The notes under the pieces: model-generated
The model's database searches: none
What the model saw: only the letters and a program-made list of their open reading frames with translations
Told to the model about the DNA's origin: nothing
Position numbers and translations under genes: made by a program
Part shown: in pieces, positions 24,622 through 33,865 of the stretch
Numbering within the stretch: the stretch's first letter is position 1
How the letters are laid out: each line of letters opens with the position of its first letter
Assembly: GCF_002902565.1 (NCBI RefSeq)
Contig: NZ_PPRC01000044.1
Location: 1-43,142 of the forward strand
Reading direction: 5' to 3'
From: Staphylococcus petrasii
GTDB lineage: Bacteria; Bacillota; Bacilli; Staphylococcales; Staphylococcaceae
DNA: 43,142 nt

Positions 24622-24924
24622 TTATGAATTTTTACCGCCCTTTTCACCAATTTCTTGATAGAATTCTTTGTCATGATTCTTCGCTGTAGCGTTGCCACCT
24701 TTTTTACCCGCTTCTTCATGACTCATTGTACCGTTATTACTGTTGCTATTGTTGTTACCATTTGAATTATTATTTGAGTTACTGTTCGAACTTGTAGTGC
24801 CTTGAGACTGACTGCCACCTTTTTCGCCAATTTCTTGATAGAATTCTTTATCGTGGTTATTCGCTGTAGCGTTACCGCCTTTTTTACCTGCTTCTTCATG
24901 ACTCATTTTTTTGTTATCAGACAT
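24622..24924 (-). CDS. KGG-repeat general stress protein (GsiB/YciG-like)
   Basis: 100-aa hydrophilic protein with two near-identical copies (about 33 residues) built on MSHEEAGKKGGNATA and DKEFYQEIGEKGG, joined by an Asn/Ser/Gly linker of about 30 residues. The KGG motif (stress-induced bacterial acidophilic repeat) occurs in SigB-type general stress proteins, thought to act as small hydrophilins. GAGGAGG precedes the ATG. A plausible SigB promoter lies upstream. No enzymatic function is expected. Confidence 0.9.
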   Translation of the reverse strand: MSDNKKMSHEEAGKKGGNATANNHDKEFYQEIGEKGGSQSQGTTSSNSNSNNNSNGNNNSNSNNGTMSHEEAGKKGGNATAKNHDKEFYQEIGEKGGKNS

Positions 24925-24974
24925 TTTAGTTCCTCCTCAAAAAATAATATGATACTCACGTATCTAGTAGCACC

Positions 24975-24999
24975 ATTCCCCCATTATTTTCCAGAAAAC
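24975..24999 (-). promoter_or_regulatory. Possible SigB promoter of the KGG-repeat gene
   Basis: On the minus strand GTTTTC and GGGAAT are separated by 13 bases, close to the SigB pattern GTTTAA-N12/14-GGGTAT with two differences at -35 and one at -10. It lies about 50 bases before the start codon. Confidence 0.5.
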
Positions 25000-25086
25000 T
25001 GTTTTTACACAAACTCAATAAACATACACGTTAGATTTACATACAAACTAAATAAAAATTTTATACAAATATACAATGTAAAAAAA

Positions 25087-25119
25087 GACTGTCTTATAAA
25101 ATTAATTATAAAGACAGCC
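25087..25119 (-). terminator. Terminator of the esterase gene
   Basis: GGCTGTCTT / AAGACAGTC (minus strand) with a 15-base loop is followed by a run of T. Confidence 0.88.
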
Positions 25120-25135
25120 CGATCTCTCAAAAAAA

Positions 25136-26107
25136 TTATTTAATAATTTTCTTTAATTGTTCAAAGAACTTTTGTTGTTCAGGTAATGGAAAGACTGGAT
25201 AAATATGGAATAAGTTGTAGCCTGGTGTGAAATCATGGTCTATTCCTTTTTCACTTAACATTTTAGATAATTTTACTGCATCAGGATATAACGTTTCTTT
25301 AGTACCAATAAAGATTGAAATACGTCCTAATCCTTCTAAATCACCATTGATTGGTGAAATTTTGTAGTCTTCAATAGGTAAGTTGCCTGCCCATAATTCA
25401 ATAAAGTATTTACTACCATCAATACCAAGCATTGGGTCAATTTTTTCATATTCTTTCGCTTCCGGATTACTAAACGTAGCATCCAATACTGGCGATACTA
25501 AGACAAGATGTCCAGGTTGTTGTAATTGAGTCGTTTCTTTTATATATTGTGCGAATGATAAGGTAATTTGTCCACCAGCAGAATCACCCATAATTGTAAT
25601 TTGACTCGCACTATCCACTAACATAAGTTGTTTTTCATAAAGTTCTTTTAATAATTGAAAAGTAGTACGATAATCGCGATGTGGTACTTTAGGATAAACA
25701 GGCATCACGATTTTAGCATTCAATTCTCCAGCTAATTTATCAATAAATTGAAAATGTTCTTCCAGTGGATCTTGGAACCAAGCACCACCATGAACATAAA
25801 GCACAATTTTTTGTTGGCGATCACGTTTATCATTTAAGATATAAGTTAATGAACCATGCCAATCTTTGATTCTTACATCATGTTCAAATTCATAACTTGT
25901 ACCGCCATATTTACCTGCAGTTATATTTTTTGTAGCTTCTAATGCTTTTTTCGCATCATCTACATTTTCAAAAGTCTTTTTCATACCTGACATTCGAATA
26001 AATTTCTCTCTTAAATAACTTTGATAACTACGTTTTTCTTTAACTCTAATATAAGCAAGGAAACCTAATATTCCTGAAGTCATCACCGATAATAATCTTT
26101 TTTTCAT
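25136..26107 (-). CDS. Alpha/beta hydrolase, hormone-sensitive-lipase-type esterase
   Basis: 323-aa esterase or lipase-like hydrolase. HGGAW (oxyanion hole) and GDSAGG (nucleophile Ser) define the family; the acid and His should lie near the C terminus, the His in FHIYPVF. The N terminus has a short hydrophobic stretch (LLSVMTSGILGFLAYI), so it is probably membrane-anchored. ATG at 26107 is chosen because AGGAGG is 9 bases upstream; codons before it are out of reach of any ribosome site. It is monocistronic. The substrate is unknown. Confidence 0.88.
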   Translation of the reverse strand: MKKRLLSVMTSGILGFLAYIRVKEKRSYQSYLREKFIRMSGMKKTFENVDDAKKALEATKNITAGKYGGTSYEFEHDVRIKDWHGSLTYILNDKRDRQQKIVLYVHGGAWFQDPLEEHFQFIDKLAGELNAKIVMPVYPKVPHRDYRTTFQLLKELYEKQLMLVDSASQITIMGDSAGGQITLSFAQYIKETTQLQQPGHLVLVSPVLDATFSNPEAKEYEKIDPMLGIDGSKYFIELWAGNLPIEDYKISPINGDLEGLGRISIFIGTKETLYPDAVKLSKMLSEKGIDHDFTPGYNLFHIYPVFPLPEQQKFFEQLKKIIK

Positions 26108-26204
26108 TTTTACCGTCCTCCTATACACCTATTAATTATAAACCTATTTAATCTTAACTTTTAGTAATCTAACTTATTCAGAAAGTTTCTACAATATAAG
26201 GAAA

Positions 26205-26241
26205 AGCTCTAACGTTCTACAAGTAGAATCCAGTTAGAGCT
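26205..26241 (-). terminator. Terminator of the thioredoxin-like/thioesterase pair
   Basis: AGCTCTAAC / GTTAGAGCT with inner GTTCTAC/GTAGAAT is followed on the minus strand by TTTTCC. Confidence 0.75.
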
Positions 26242-26247
26242 CCTTGA

Positions 26248-26577
26248 TTATCTTTCAAGACTATCGTTCATCAATTGTAGTTGATGTTCAAAGCTTTGCA
26301 TGTCAATAAAGCGTGCTTGTCGGTGCATTTCTTTTCCATCTAAAAAGATTAAATCTACTGGCACAGTAAAAATGGACAACTCTCCAGCGATGGCTTCCAC
26401 TTTAGATTGATTAATGACGCCAAACGTAGCATGACTATATTCGCTTACAATATCTTGAATTTGAGGCAATACAGCATGACATACTGAACAATGGTCACGC
26501 ATAACATGGATGACGGCTAACGGATGTGTCTCTATAAATTGATGAAATTGTTCTATACTGTTAAGTTGTTCTGTCAT
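26248..26577 (-). CDS. Thioredoxin-like protein
   Basis: 109-aa thioredoxin-fold protein with the redox motif CSVC in VIHVMRDHCSVCHAVLPQI, a cis-Pro site in FTVPVDLIFLDG and no signal peptide, so it is cytoplasmic (YtpP/YdfQ-like). ATG at 26577 is preferred; the GTG at 26586 is part of the GAGGTGAG ribosome site. It follows the thioesterase gene by 24 bases and is probably co-transcribed. CSVC is not the classic CGPC, so its partner may differ from that of thioredoxin. Confidence 0.85.
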   Translation of the reverse strand: MTEQLNSIEQFHQFIETHPLAVIHVMRDHCSVCHAVLPQIQDIVSEYSHATFGVINQSKVEAIAGELSIFTVPVDLIFLDGKEMHRQARFIDMQSFEHQLQLMNDSLER

Positions 26578-26601
26578 TAGTCTCACCTCTACCTCAAATA
26601 T

Positions 26602-27012
26602 TTAATCTTTTTTAAGAAGATTTTGGAATACTTCTGGCATCTTAGTAATCTTTTGTTGTTCCAAATCAAAGAAACCGCCTGTTTGGTAACCCACGCAATG
26701 CACTTTGTCACCAGAAGCAATTTCAAATTTAAAGACCCATTTTAAACGACTACCTTTCACATACCAACAACGTCCTACAGGTTTGTCATGAATCGTGATA
26801 GGTACTTTATAATCCACTTCAGTTCTCATTAATATTGGAGAAATGTGTTGTTTCATCATTTCAGAGAATGTCATATATTTATTAATAAAGATTGTACGCA
26901 AATCCTCGAACCAACGCACATATACAATATTGCTGACTATACCCATCGCATCAATATCATAGTTATTCACTTCTATTTCTTTTTCAGCTACTAATAAACC
27001 TTCTTCAGACAT
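26602..27012 (-). CDS. Acyl-CoA thioesterase-like protein (4HBT hotdog fold)
   Basis: 136-aa hotdog-fold protein of the 4-hydroxybenzoyl-CoA thioesterase/YbgC group. Active-site region: VNNYDIDAMGIVSNIVYVRWFEDLR, split over residues 15-40, where the Asp after NYD is the usual catalytic acid. Later VDYKVPITIHDKPVGRCW fits the family. It would hydrolyse acyl-CoA thioesters. AAAAGGAG precedes the ATG, and the thioredoxin-like gene follows. Substrate chain length is not evident. Confidence 0.86.
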   Translation of the reverse strand: MSEEGLLVAEKEIEVNNYDIDAMGIVSNIVYVRWFEDLRTIFINKYMTFSEMMKQHISPILMRTEVDYKVPITIHDKPVGRCWYVKGSRLKWVFKFEIASGDKVHCVGYQTGGFFDLEQQKITKMPEVFQNLLKKD

Positions 27013-27216
27013 AATATTTAACTCCTTTTATAAATCATCATACACTTTTATTTTACGCCCTTACATTTTGATTTTCATCAGATATACTTTTATTTTTGAA
27101 AATTAAAACCATTGAATGATACCTTTACTTTATTTGTCTGAATAATCAAAAAAATACATTGTAATATTTATTTGTAATGCTACAATAAGCTTATTCTATT
27201 TTTGGAGTGATTGCTT

Positions 27217-27774
27217 ATGTTCTCTTATTTAGTTTTTGTCACTACCATGTCTTTTACACCTGGTCCCAATACCATCATGGCAATGTCAGAAGGACAACGT
27301 AAAGGGTTCGTTCGCGCCTTACCCTTTAACTTAGGTGTATTAATTGGCATTATTTTTACGCTCATTGTGGCTTTATTATTTTCAGAGCCTTTAAAACACT
27401 CTCCAACCTTTATCTTTATTATGAAAATCATAGGCACACTTTATCTATTATATTTAGCTTATCATGTCTTAATTTCAAAACCTGATAATGCGAAAGCTGC
27501 ATTAGATCGTCCTATTTTAAAAGGAATTCTTATTCAAGCAACCAACGTCAAAGCGATGCTCTACTTTCTCACAGGGCTAACTACCTTCACCTTACCTGAA
27601 ACGTGGGACCACACTTATATGCGTTCAATCCTACTAGTTATTATCGGTATTGCTGGTGTCGTTGTGTGGAGTTATCTAGGCCAAATGATGAATCTCATCT
27701 ACCATCAACATTATAAAGTGATTAATGTTATCATCACCGTTCTATTACTATACAGTGCCATTGAATTATGGTAA
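27217..27774 (+). CDS. LysE/RhtB family amino-acid exporter
   Basis: 185-aa membrane protein with about six helices. It shows the LysE-family N terminus FVTTMSFTPGPNTIMAMSEG and NLGVLIGIIFTLIVALLF, and ILIQATNVKAMLYFLTG later. Family members export amino acids or homoserine-type compounds. ATG at 27217 is chosen, 9 bases after GGAG; a TTG at 27211 is too close. It is monocistronic, convergent with ptsG, and ends at a shared terminator. Confidence 0.88.
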   Translation: MFSYLVFVTTMSFTPGPNTIMAMSEGQRKGFVRALPFNLGVLIGIIFTLIVALLFSEPLKHSPTFIFIMKIIGTLYLLYLAYHVLISKPDNAKAALDRPILKGILIQATNVKAMLYFLTGLTTFTLPETWDHTYMRSILLVIIGIAGVVVWSYLGQMMNLIYHQHYKVINVIITVLLLYSAIELW

Positions 27775-27778
27775 TTAA

Positions 27779-27813
27779 AAATCCTGACAGTAGATTAACT
27801 ACCATCAGGATTT
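27779..27813. terminator. Bidirectional terminator of the LysE-type gene and ptsG
   Basis: AAATCCTGA / TCAGGATTT with an inner GTAG/CTAC pairing has T-rich flanks on both strands. Confidence 0.88.
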
Positions 27814-27823
27814 ATTTTTATAT

Positions 27824-29890
27824 CTATTTAATTTTCATAATAGCTTTACCAGGATCAACTGACTTAACATCTTCAACTGTTAATGTTTTGTCGCCTAAAT
27901 TTGTGATGATAACTGGTGTTACGATGCTAGGTGCATGTTCTTGTAAGTATGCTAAGTTAATCTTCATTAATGGCTGACCTTGAGTTACAGGCTCATCCGC
28001 ATTAACTAAACTTTCGAAACCTTCACCGTTCAATTTCACTGTGTCGATACCAATGTGAATTAAGACTTCTACACCACTATCTGACTCTAAACCAATCGCA
28101 TGTTTAGTTGGGAAAATGGTCTTAACCGTACCATCAAATGGTGCTACGATTTCTCCTTTTTCTGGAACAAATCCAACGCCATCACCCATCATTTTTTCAG
28201 AGAATACTTTATCAGGCACTTCTGATAATGGAATAATGTGTCCTGTACCTGGCGCATAAATTTCTGTTTCTTTTACTTCTTCAAGATGCACAGGTTCATC
28301 TGAAACTTCTTCAGTTACAGTTGTTTCACTAGGTTTAGTGATTTCACCTTTCATGATTAACGCCATGTCACGTTTAATTTGGTCAGATTTAGGACCAAAG
28401 ATCGCTTGCATATTGTTTCCGACTTCAAGTACGCCAGAAGCACCTAATGCTTTTAATCCTTGTACATCAACTTTAGATTTATCATTTACTTCAACACGTA
28501 AACGTGTAATACATGCATCTAAGTGTTTGATGTTTTCTTTACCACCCATAGCGTCTAAAACGTCAAATGGTAATTTCGCAACACTTGAGTTACGCATTTC
28601 TTGTTCTTGGTCTTCACGACCTGGTGTTTTAAGATTAAATTTCTTAATTGCAAAGTCAAATAAGAAATAGTAAACAATCGCGTAAACGATACCTACTGGA
28701 ATTACTAATAAGGCATGTGTACGATCCCAGTTTAATAAACCATAAAGAACGTAATCAATGAAGCCGCCAGAGAATGTCATACCAATTTTCACGCTTAACA
28801 AATGCATTACTAAGAATGATGTACCCGCTAAGACTACGTGAATGGCATATAATAATGGTGCAACAAATAAGAATGAGAATTCTAATGGCTCAGTGATACC
28901 AGTTAAGAATGATGTTAAAGCTGCTGATAACATTAAACCACCAACAACTTTTTTACGTTCTGGGCGTGCATTTTTATAAATTGCGAAAGCTGCAGCTGGA
29001 AGACCGAACATCATAAATGGATATTTACCAGTTGTGAATGCCCCTGCTGTAAATGGTACGCCGTCTTTTAATTGTGCCATCCAAATACGTTGGTCACCAC
29101 GAATTAAGTCACCTGCATGGTCTTTATATTGACCAAATTCGAACCAGAATGGTGCATAGAAGATGTGGTGTAAACCAAATGGAATTAATGAACGTTCAAT
29201 AATACCAAAGATAAATGTTGTTAATGCTAAGTTTTTATTTAATAAGAAATTAGATAATCCGTTTAAACCATCTTGGATCGGTGGCCAAACGAAACTTAAT
29301 ACGATACCTGTGATGATTGCTACGACTGATGTAACAATTGGTACGAAACGTTTACCTGCAAAGAATCCTAAGAATGCTGGTAACGTAATATTGTAGTATT
29401 TATTGTAACACCATGCTGCAAGTGCCCCCATGATGATACCGCCAAACACACCTGTTTGAAGTGTTGGAATCCCTAAAATTAAAGCGTTCGCTGGTAATTT
29501 GTTAGCTTGGCTTAATTCTTTTGCGCCATTGGCATAGCTATAAATATCATCCATTGTGATATGCATTACTTTACCCATTGTCGCATTCATAATTAAGTAA
29601 CCTACTAAAGCAGCTAAAGCGGCAACCCCGTCACCACCAGCTAGTCCAAGTGCTGTACCGACTGCAAATAGCAACGGTAAGTTATCAAAGATAATTTGTC
29701 CAGCTGCTTCCATGACAGATGAAATCATTACGAAGACATCCATTTTTAACCATGGTGCTAGTTTAACTAATTGTTCGTTGTGCATTGCATTACCGAACGC
29801 AAGTAAAATACCAGCAGCTGGTAAAATCGCAACTGGTAACATTAACGCTTTACCAATACGTTGCAATTGACCGAAAAACTTCTTAAACAT
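27824..29890 (-). CDS. ptsG: PTS glucose-specific transporter EIICBA
   Basis: 688-aa three-domain permease that imports and phosphorylates glucose. EIIC (residues 1 to about 400, about ten helices) begins [20 protein letters not shown] and has the sugar-site motif [14 protein letters not shown] follows with the phospho-Cys in [17 protein letters not shown] is C-terminal with the phospho-His in [18 protein letters not shown]. Length is close to S. aureus GlcA/PtsG as I recall it. AGAAGGG precedes the ATG. It is transcribed alone from a promoter about 315 bases upstream through a leader with a GlcT-type antiterminator. Confidence 0.96.
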   Translation of the reverse strand: MFKKFFGQLQRIGKALMLPVAILPAAGILLAFGNAMHNEQLVKLAPWLKMDVFVMISSVMEAAGQIIFDNLPLLFAVGTALGLAGGDGVAALAALVGYLIMNATMGKVMHITMDDIYSYANGAKELSQANKLPANALILGIPTLQTGVFGGIIMGALAAWCYNKYYNITLPAFLGFFAGKRFVPIVTSVVAIITGIVLSFVWPPIQDGLNGLSNFLLNKNLALTTFIFGIIERSLIPFGLHHIFYAPFWFEFGQYKDHAGDLIRGDQRIWMAQLKDGVPFTAGAFTTGKYPFMMFGLPAAAFAIYKNARPERKKVVGGLMLSAALTSFLTGITEPLEFSFLFVAPLLYAIHVVLAGTSFLVMHLLSVKIGMTFSGGFIDYVLYGLLNWDRTHALLVIPVGIVYAIVYYFLFDFAIKKFNLKTPGREDQEQEMRNSSVAKLPFDVLDAMGGKENIKHLDACITRLRVEVNDKSKVDVQGLKALGASGVLEVGNNMQAIFGPKSDQIKRDMALIMKGEITKPSETTVTEEVSDEPVHLEEVKETEIYAPGTGHIIPLSEVPDKVFSEKMMGDGVGFVPEKGEIVAPFDGTVKTIFPTKHAIGLESDSGVEVLIHIGIDTVKLNGEGFESLVNADEPVTQGQPLMKINLAYLQEHAPSIVTPVIITNLGDKTLTVEDVKSVDPGKAIMKIK

Positions 29891-30195
29891 AAGTCCTATT
29901 CCCTTCTGAAATCATTTTACGAACTTTATGACAACAAATAAGACATAAGCAAAAAGAGAAAAGTATGTTTAAGAAAACGTAAGCGTAGTTCTTACTCAAC
30001 TTAATGAGTGTAGACCTCTCCCGTCATCTTCTCTACTTTCAAGGATACACATTACAAAGCCATATAGTTAAAACATTACTTAATATGTAAAGTTTGATTA
30101 TAGCTATGTTGTATCCTGATTAAGACGTTTTATTTGTCTTAACCTCTTGTTTGCTTATGCCTAATTTAATAGTAACACGCAGTTCTTTTTTTAAT
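29891..30195 (-). promoter_or_regulatory. ptsG: Expanded ptsG 5' leader with RAT and long-range terminator
   Basis: About 305 untranslated bases precede ptsG. The ribonucleic antiterminator (RAT), GCGTGTTACTATTAAATT and on to AGGCATAAGCA, is at 30152-30180. Its end (30144-30160) is complementary to a distant minus-strand arm CTCTTTTTGCTTATGT near 29943-29958, about 15 Watson-Crick pairs and one wobble. That pairing would exclude the RAT stem and be followed by a T-rich tract, so it may be the terminator. About 185 bases sit inside its loop, with other local stems (TTAAGAC/GTCTTAA, GGATACA/TGTATCC). Confidence 0.6.
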
Positions 30196-30202
30196 AATTT
30201 TT

Positions 30203-30231
30203 ATTATATACACATGATAAAACGTTTTCAA
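30203..30231 (-). promoter_or_regulatory. ptsG: ptsG promoter with overlapping cre-like sequence
   Basis: On the minus strand -35 TTGAAA (30226-30231) and -10 TATAAT (30203-30208) are 17 bases apart. TTGAAAACGTTTTATC across the -35 matches cre at all but two positions. CcpA binding is a possibility only. Confidence 0.75.
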
Positions 30232-30419
30232 TACTTTTTTTATCCTACCTCACCATTTTTTAAAATTATTTTTACAAATACTTAAATTTGCATGAAAAAC
30301 TGTCGTTATCCTCATACCTTAATCGTTGAAAAAGAAGCCTTAAAAAATTAATTTCTCACATATTTAAAAATTAACCTTTAGATAAATTACGAACAGAAGT
30401 GGTGAAAGTGATTTTATTA

Positions 30420-30675
30420 CTATTAATTTTAATGAATTTAAGTGCTCACACACTTAAATAATTAATTCTAAAATGGATAATAGAGCGTAGTTGAGCGACG
30501 CCTGAGGGAGCAGGATGAGTGTCGAGACCGTGGCTCGACCCAGCCCCCTAGGCAAGCATCTCAACTTAAGTGAGTGAATATCTATCTAAGAACGCCTTTA
30601 TAAGACTACAGGCTTAAGCCTTTCCCGCAAGAAAGCGTCGCAACAAAATGAGTAACATTCATCTAAGAACTACTG
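30420..30675. repeat. Palindromic dispersed intergenic element, copy A
   Basis: About 255 bases between cidC and ptsG with no gene. The core, 30466-30592, folds into a long imperfect hairpin (arms start TTCTAAAATGGATA and end TATCTATCTAAGAAC) with an inner GTCGAG/CTCGAC stem near the tip. It matches the reverse complement of copy B at 40084-40214 with only a handful of differences over about 100 bases. Flanks also share modules ending in AAGAAC. No transposase is encoded. It may be a non-autonomous MITE-like element. Confidence 0.8.
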
Positions 30676-30686
30676 TATATAAAAAA

Positions 30687-30712
30687 GAAGCTTACCTGTT
30701 AAGGTAAGCTTC
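30687..30712 (-). terminator. cidABC terminator
   Basis: A perfect 11-bp stem GAAGCTTACCT / AGGTAAGCTTC with a 4-base loop is followed on the minus strand by TTTTTT. Confidence 0.92.
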
Positions 30713-30727
30713 CCTAAAGAGTTGATA

Positions 30728-32467
30728 TTATAAGAAACGTTTAGCTGCTACTGAAATTGGTGGAATTTCATCGAAGTCTAATTTTTTATCTTCAGTAATT
30801 GATCTGTAAGCCCATTTACCATAGTTAATCGCTTCTTCATTAACAATTTTACCTGGTAATGGCGCAGCGTTAGGATCAACATGTACGTCAACGATAGTTG
30901 GTACATTTTCATTTAATGCAGCTTCTACAACTTCATCGATACGGTTAGGGTCTTTTAATACATAACCTTTACCGCCCGCAGCTTCAGCGAATTTAGCGTG
31001 ATCCATATCAGAGAAATCAATCGCATATTCTAATTCACCAGCAGCTTGTTGTTCATATTTAATGAATGATAATTGTTTGTTATTCATAACAAAGATTGTC
31101 ATTGGTAAATCATATTGAACAGCAGTTGCAAAGTCTTGCATTACCATTTGGAAGGCACCGTCACCAGTGATTGAAATTGCTTGGCGTTTAGGGTAAGCAA
31201 TTTTAGAAGCGATAGCACCTGGAAGACCACAACCCATTGTACCTAACCATGAAGAAATAATAAATTTATTATTTACAGATAAGTTTAAGTAACGAGTTGA
31301 CCAAACTGTTGAAGTACCAACGTCAATTGAGAATACAGCATCGTCATCGCTGAATTTACTAATTGATTTCATTAAGCGTTCTGGACGAATTGGTGAACTT
31401 TCGTTATTCATATCTTGTTCCATCCATTTATCCCAAACAGCTTTACGTTGTAAAGTTTTGTCTAAGAATGGACGATTTGGAACGTGTTTAATGCTTTCAG
31501 TTAATTGATGGAAAGCAACTTTAGTGTCACCAACGATACCTACGTTGATGTTGAAACGTTTACCAATTACATCTGGGTTAGTATCAATTTGGATTGCTTT
31601 GATATTTTTCTTAGGTAGGTAATCTACGTAAGGGTAGTTTGTACCTGCCATGATTAATAAGTCAGCATCTTGAATTGTTTGGTAAGATGTTTTAGTACCG
31701 ATTTTACCTAAGTTACCAATGCTGTATGGGTGATCGTCAGGTAAAATAGCTTTAGCTGGTAATGTGTGAATTACTGGAATTTTTGCTGCTTCGATAAATT
31801 CACGTAATTCTTCTTTAGCATTTTGTGCACCTACACCGATAAGCATAACTGGTTTTTTACTTTTATCGATTAATTTAGTTGCTTTTTTAATGCTACGGAA
31901 TGTTGGTGATGGTGCTTTTGGTTTAATAGTATCTACTGGGCGATTAGTTGTATCTTTAATTTTTTGAGTTAATAAGTCGTTAGGACAGATAACTACTGCA
32001 ACACCGCGTTTTTCATAAGCAGTACGGATTGCATCATTAACAACGTCGAATACGTTATCGCCTTTTTGAATTTGGTGATGGAATACTGCTACGTCATCAA
32101 CCATTTTAGAAATATTTGTTTCTTGGAATGCTTTAGTACCTAATAATGAGCTGTTAGTTTGTCCAGCAATGATAAGTTGAGGTACACGGTCCATTTTAGC
32201 GTCATACATACCGTTTAATAAGTGAACAACACCAGGACCACCGATACTTAATGCTACACCAATTTTCCCTGTCATTTTAGTGTATGAAGCAGCTGCTAAA
32301 CTTGCTACTTCTTCGTGACGTACGTGATAGAATTTAAATGAATCTCTTACTGTACGTAAGCTATCTACTACTGCGTCAACAGAGTCCCCTGGAATACCAT
32401 AAAGATGATCAATTTTCCATGCTTCTAATGCTTTGACTAATGCTTCATTTGCTTTAATTTTCGCCAT
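30728..32467 (-). CDS. cidC: Pyruvate oxidase CidC (pyruvate:menaquinone oxidoreductase)
   Basis: 579-aa thiamine-diphosphate enzyme that decarboxylates pyruvate to acetate at the membrane, passing electrons to menaquinone. It has the three-domain fold of pyruvate oxidase. The Glu for cofactor activation lies in VRHEEVASLAAASY, and the thiamine-binding motif runs from GDGAFQMVMQD to MNNKQL. Length equals that of S. aureus CidC as I remember it. It is the last gene of cidABC, 53 bases after cidB. It drives overflow acetate and acid stress in stationary phase. Confidence 0.96.
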   Translation of the reverse strand: MAKIKANEALVKALEAWKIDHLYGIPGDSVDAVVDSLRTVRDSFKFYHVRHEEVASLAAASYTKMTGKIGVALSIGGPGVVHLLNGMYDAKMDRVPQLIIAGQTNSSLLGTKAFQETNISKMVDDVAVFHHQIQKGDNVFDVVNDAIRTAYEKRGVAVVICPNDLLTQKIKDTTNRPVDTIKPKAPSPTFRSIKKATKLIDKSKKPVMLIGVGAQNAKEELREFIEAAKIPVIHTLPAKAILPDDHPYSIGNLGKIGTKTSYQTIQDADLLIMAGTNYPYVDYLPKKNIKAIQIDTNPDVIGKRFNINVGIVGDTKVAFHQLTESIKHVPNRPFLDKTLQRKAVWDKWMEQDMNNESSPIRPERLMKSISKFSDDDAVFSIDVGTSTVWSTRYLNLSVNNKFIISSWLGTMGCGLPGAIASKIAYPKRQAISITGDGAFQMVMQDFATAVQYDLPMTIFVMNNKQLSFIKYEQQAAGELEYAIDFSDMDHAKFAEAAGGKGYVLKDPNRIDEVVEAALNENVPTIVDVHVDPNAAPLPGKIVNEEAINYGKWAYRSITEDKKLDFDEIPPISVAAKRFL

Positions 32468-32520
32468 TTTTACAAATAGCTCCTTTCCTAACTTATACGA
32501 GTACTTATTTCATATTCCCA

Positions 32521-33204
32521 TTAATAAAATAAAATAATCATGATTGGAATAAGTATTGAGCTAATAACAGCCGTCAATATCATCCCAATTGAACTAAATG
32601 CGCCAGATTCAATATCGTGTTCTAACGCTTTTGCCGTACCAAACGCGTGTGATGCGTTACCGTATGTTAAGCCTCTTGCGATTGATGTTTTGAAATTACC
32701 TACTTTCAATAACATTGATCCCATCATACTCCCTATCAGCCCGGTAGTGATAATAAATAATACGGTAATCGTATCTGTACCACCTAACTCGTGTGATACT
32801 TCAATTCCTACAGCAGCTGTGATGGAACGAGGCAAGATTGTCACAATCGTTTCTTCTGAGTAGCCTAACAACTTTAACGAACTAAACACTAACACAAAAT
32901 TGAGTATGACTCCAGCCATTACGCTTGAAAATATGATACTCATATTCTCTATGATTTTATGTCGATTCTTATAAAGTGGATAAGCTAAACACACGACAGT
33001 TGCGTTTAATAAATGATTAATCCATTTACCGCCAACCATATAATCGTGATAGTTTTGATGTGTAGCGAGTAAAACAATAATCACGCCAATAGAACCAATT
33101 AAGGCAGGGTTTAAAAATGGATTGTTATATTTAAGTTGTAATTTCTTTGCCAATAAATACATAACGACGGTTAACAATATCATAAGGATTGCTTTTAATA
33201 TCAT
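32521..33204 (-). CDS. cidB: CidB, LrgB-family holin-associated membrane protein
   Basis: 227-aa LrgB-family membrane protein with about six helices; [20 protein letters not shown] is a conserved family segment. With CidA it affects murein hydrolase activity and cell lysis, and may transport metabolites. Its ATG overlaps the cidA stop in ATGA (33201-33204), indicating coupled translation. Confidence 0.94.
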   Translation of the reverse strand: MILKAILMILLTVVMYLLAKKLQLKYNNPFLNPALIGSIGVIIVLLATHQNYHDYMVGGKWINHLLNATVVCLAYPLYKNRHKIIENMSIIFSSVMAGVILNFVLVFSSLKLLGYSEETIVTILPRSITAAVGIEVSHELGGTDTITVLFIITTGLIGSMMGSMLLKVGNFKTSIARGLTYGNASHAFGTAKALEHDIESGAFSSIGMILTAVISSILIPIMIILFY

Positions 33205-33593
33205 CTCAACTCATTACCTTTCTTGGCTTTAGGCTGCTTCACCATTTTTTCAGCGATATAACCTGAAACAAGGGCGACGCAACTTGTACCTACTATGATT
33301 AATAAGAAGAAGATGATATAGCTCTTAGTTATATTAGAGAAGATATCCATAATACCGACAACCGATGGAATAAAGAAAAAGACCATCGTTGATAATAAAA
33401 ATTCTGCACCTTCTGATATCCAGTTAATGCGAATGATTTTTAGTTCTAATAGGATATACAGCAAAATCATACCTACAATACTGCCAGCGAGTGGAATGTG
33501 TAAAAGGTCTTGCAATAAACTTCCTATATAGCTAATGACTATAATAATGGCAATTTGAACAACAATTTGTGCAACTGTGAGCGCTTTTTTCAA
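33201..33593 (-). CDS. cidA: CidA, LrgA-family holin-like protein
   Basis: 130-aa membrane protein with four helices of the LrgA/CidA family ([17 protein letters not shown], then [13 protein letters not shown]), a holin-like pore former promoting lysis, with CidB. TTG at 33593 is the likely start, 10 bases after GGGGAGG; extending upstream adds residues not found in the family. Length is close to the S. aureus protein (131 aa). First gene of cidABC, downstream of CidR on the same strand. Confidence 0.92.
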   Translation of the reverse strand: MKKALTVAQIVVQIAIIIVISYIGSLLQDLLHIPLAGSIVGMILLYILLELKIIRINWISEGAEFLLSTMVFFFIPSVVGIMDIFSNITKSYIIFFLLIIVGTSCVALVSGYIAEKMVKQPKAKKGNELR

Positions 33594-33791
33594 GATGACT
33601 GAACCTCCCCTAAAATATGTCGAAATTGTTACAGCTAAATTTAAGACTATATTCATAATTGTAATTTATGTTGAAAAACTAGAAAAATACTCATTTTGAA
33701 TATTAACTATAGTTTTTTTCTATGTAACCGTTTTATTTTAGAAGAAGTCAGTTTTGCGCGATATAGTTCTTTAATTTTCAAAAAAAGAAAA

Positions 33792-33842
33792 AAGCAGGAC
33801 AACGAAATCTTCTTTAATTAAAAAGATTTCATTCTCCCGCTT
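33792..33842 (-). terminator. cidR: cidR terminator
   Basis: AAGCAGGAC and GAAATCT pair with AGATTTC and a CCCGCTT-containing arm; a T-rich run follows on the minus strand. The cidABC promoter must lie between this and 33600. Confidence 0.8.
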
Positions 33843-33865
33843 CCTAAGCGAAATGATTCAAATAA

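Noticed and set aside
30001..30030. PreQ1- or other riboswitch-like GGGAGAGGTCTACACTC in the ptsG leader
   Set aside because: Only a short piece resembles a preQ1 core; the pseudoknot sequence and queuosine gene context are missing.
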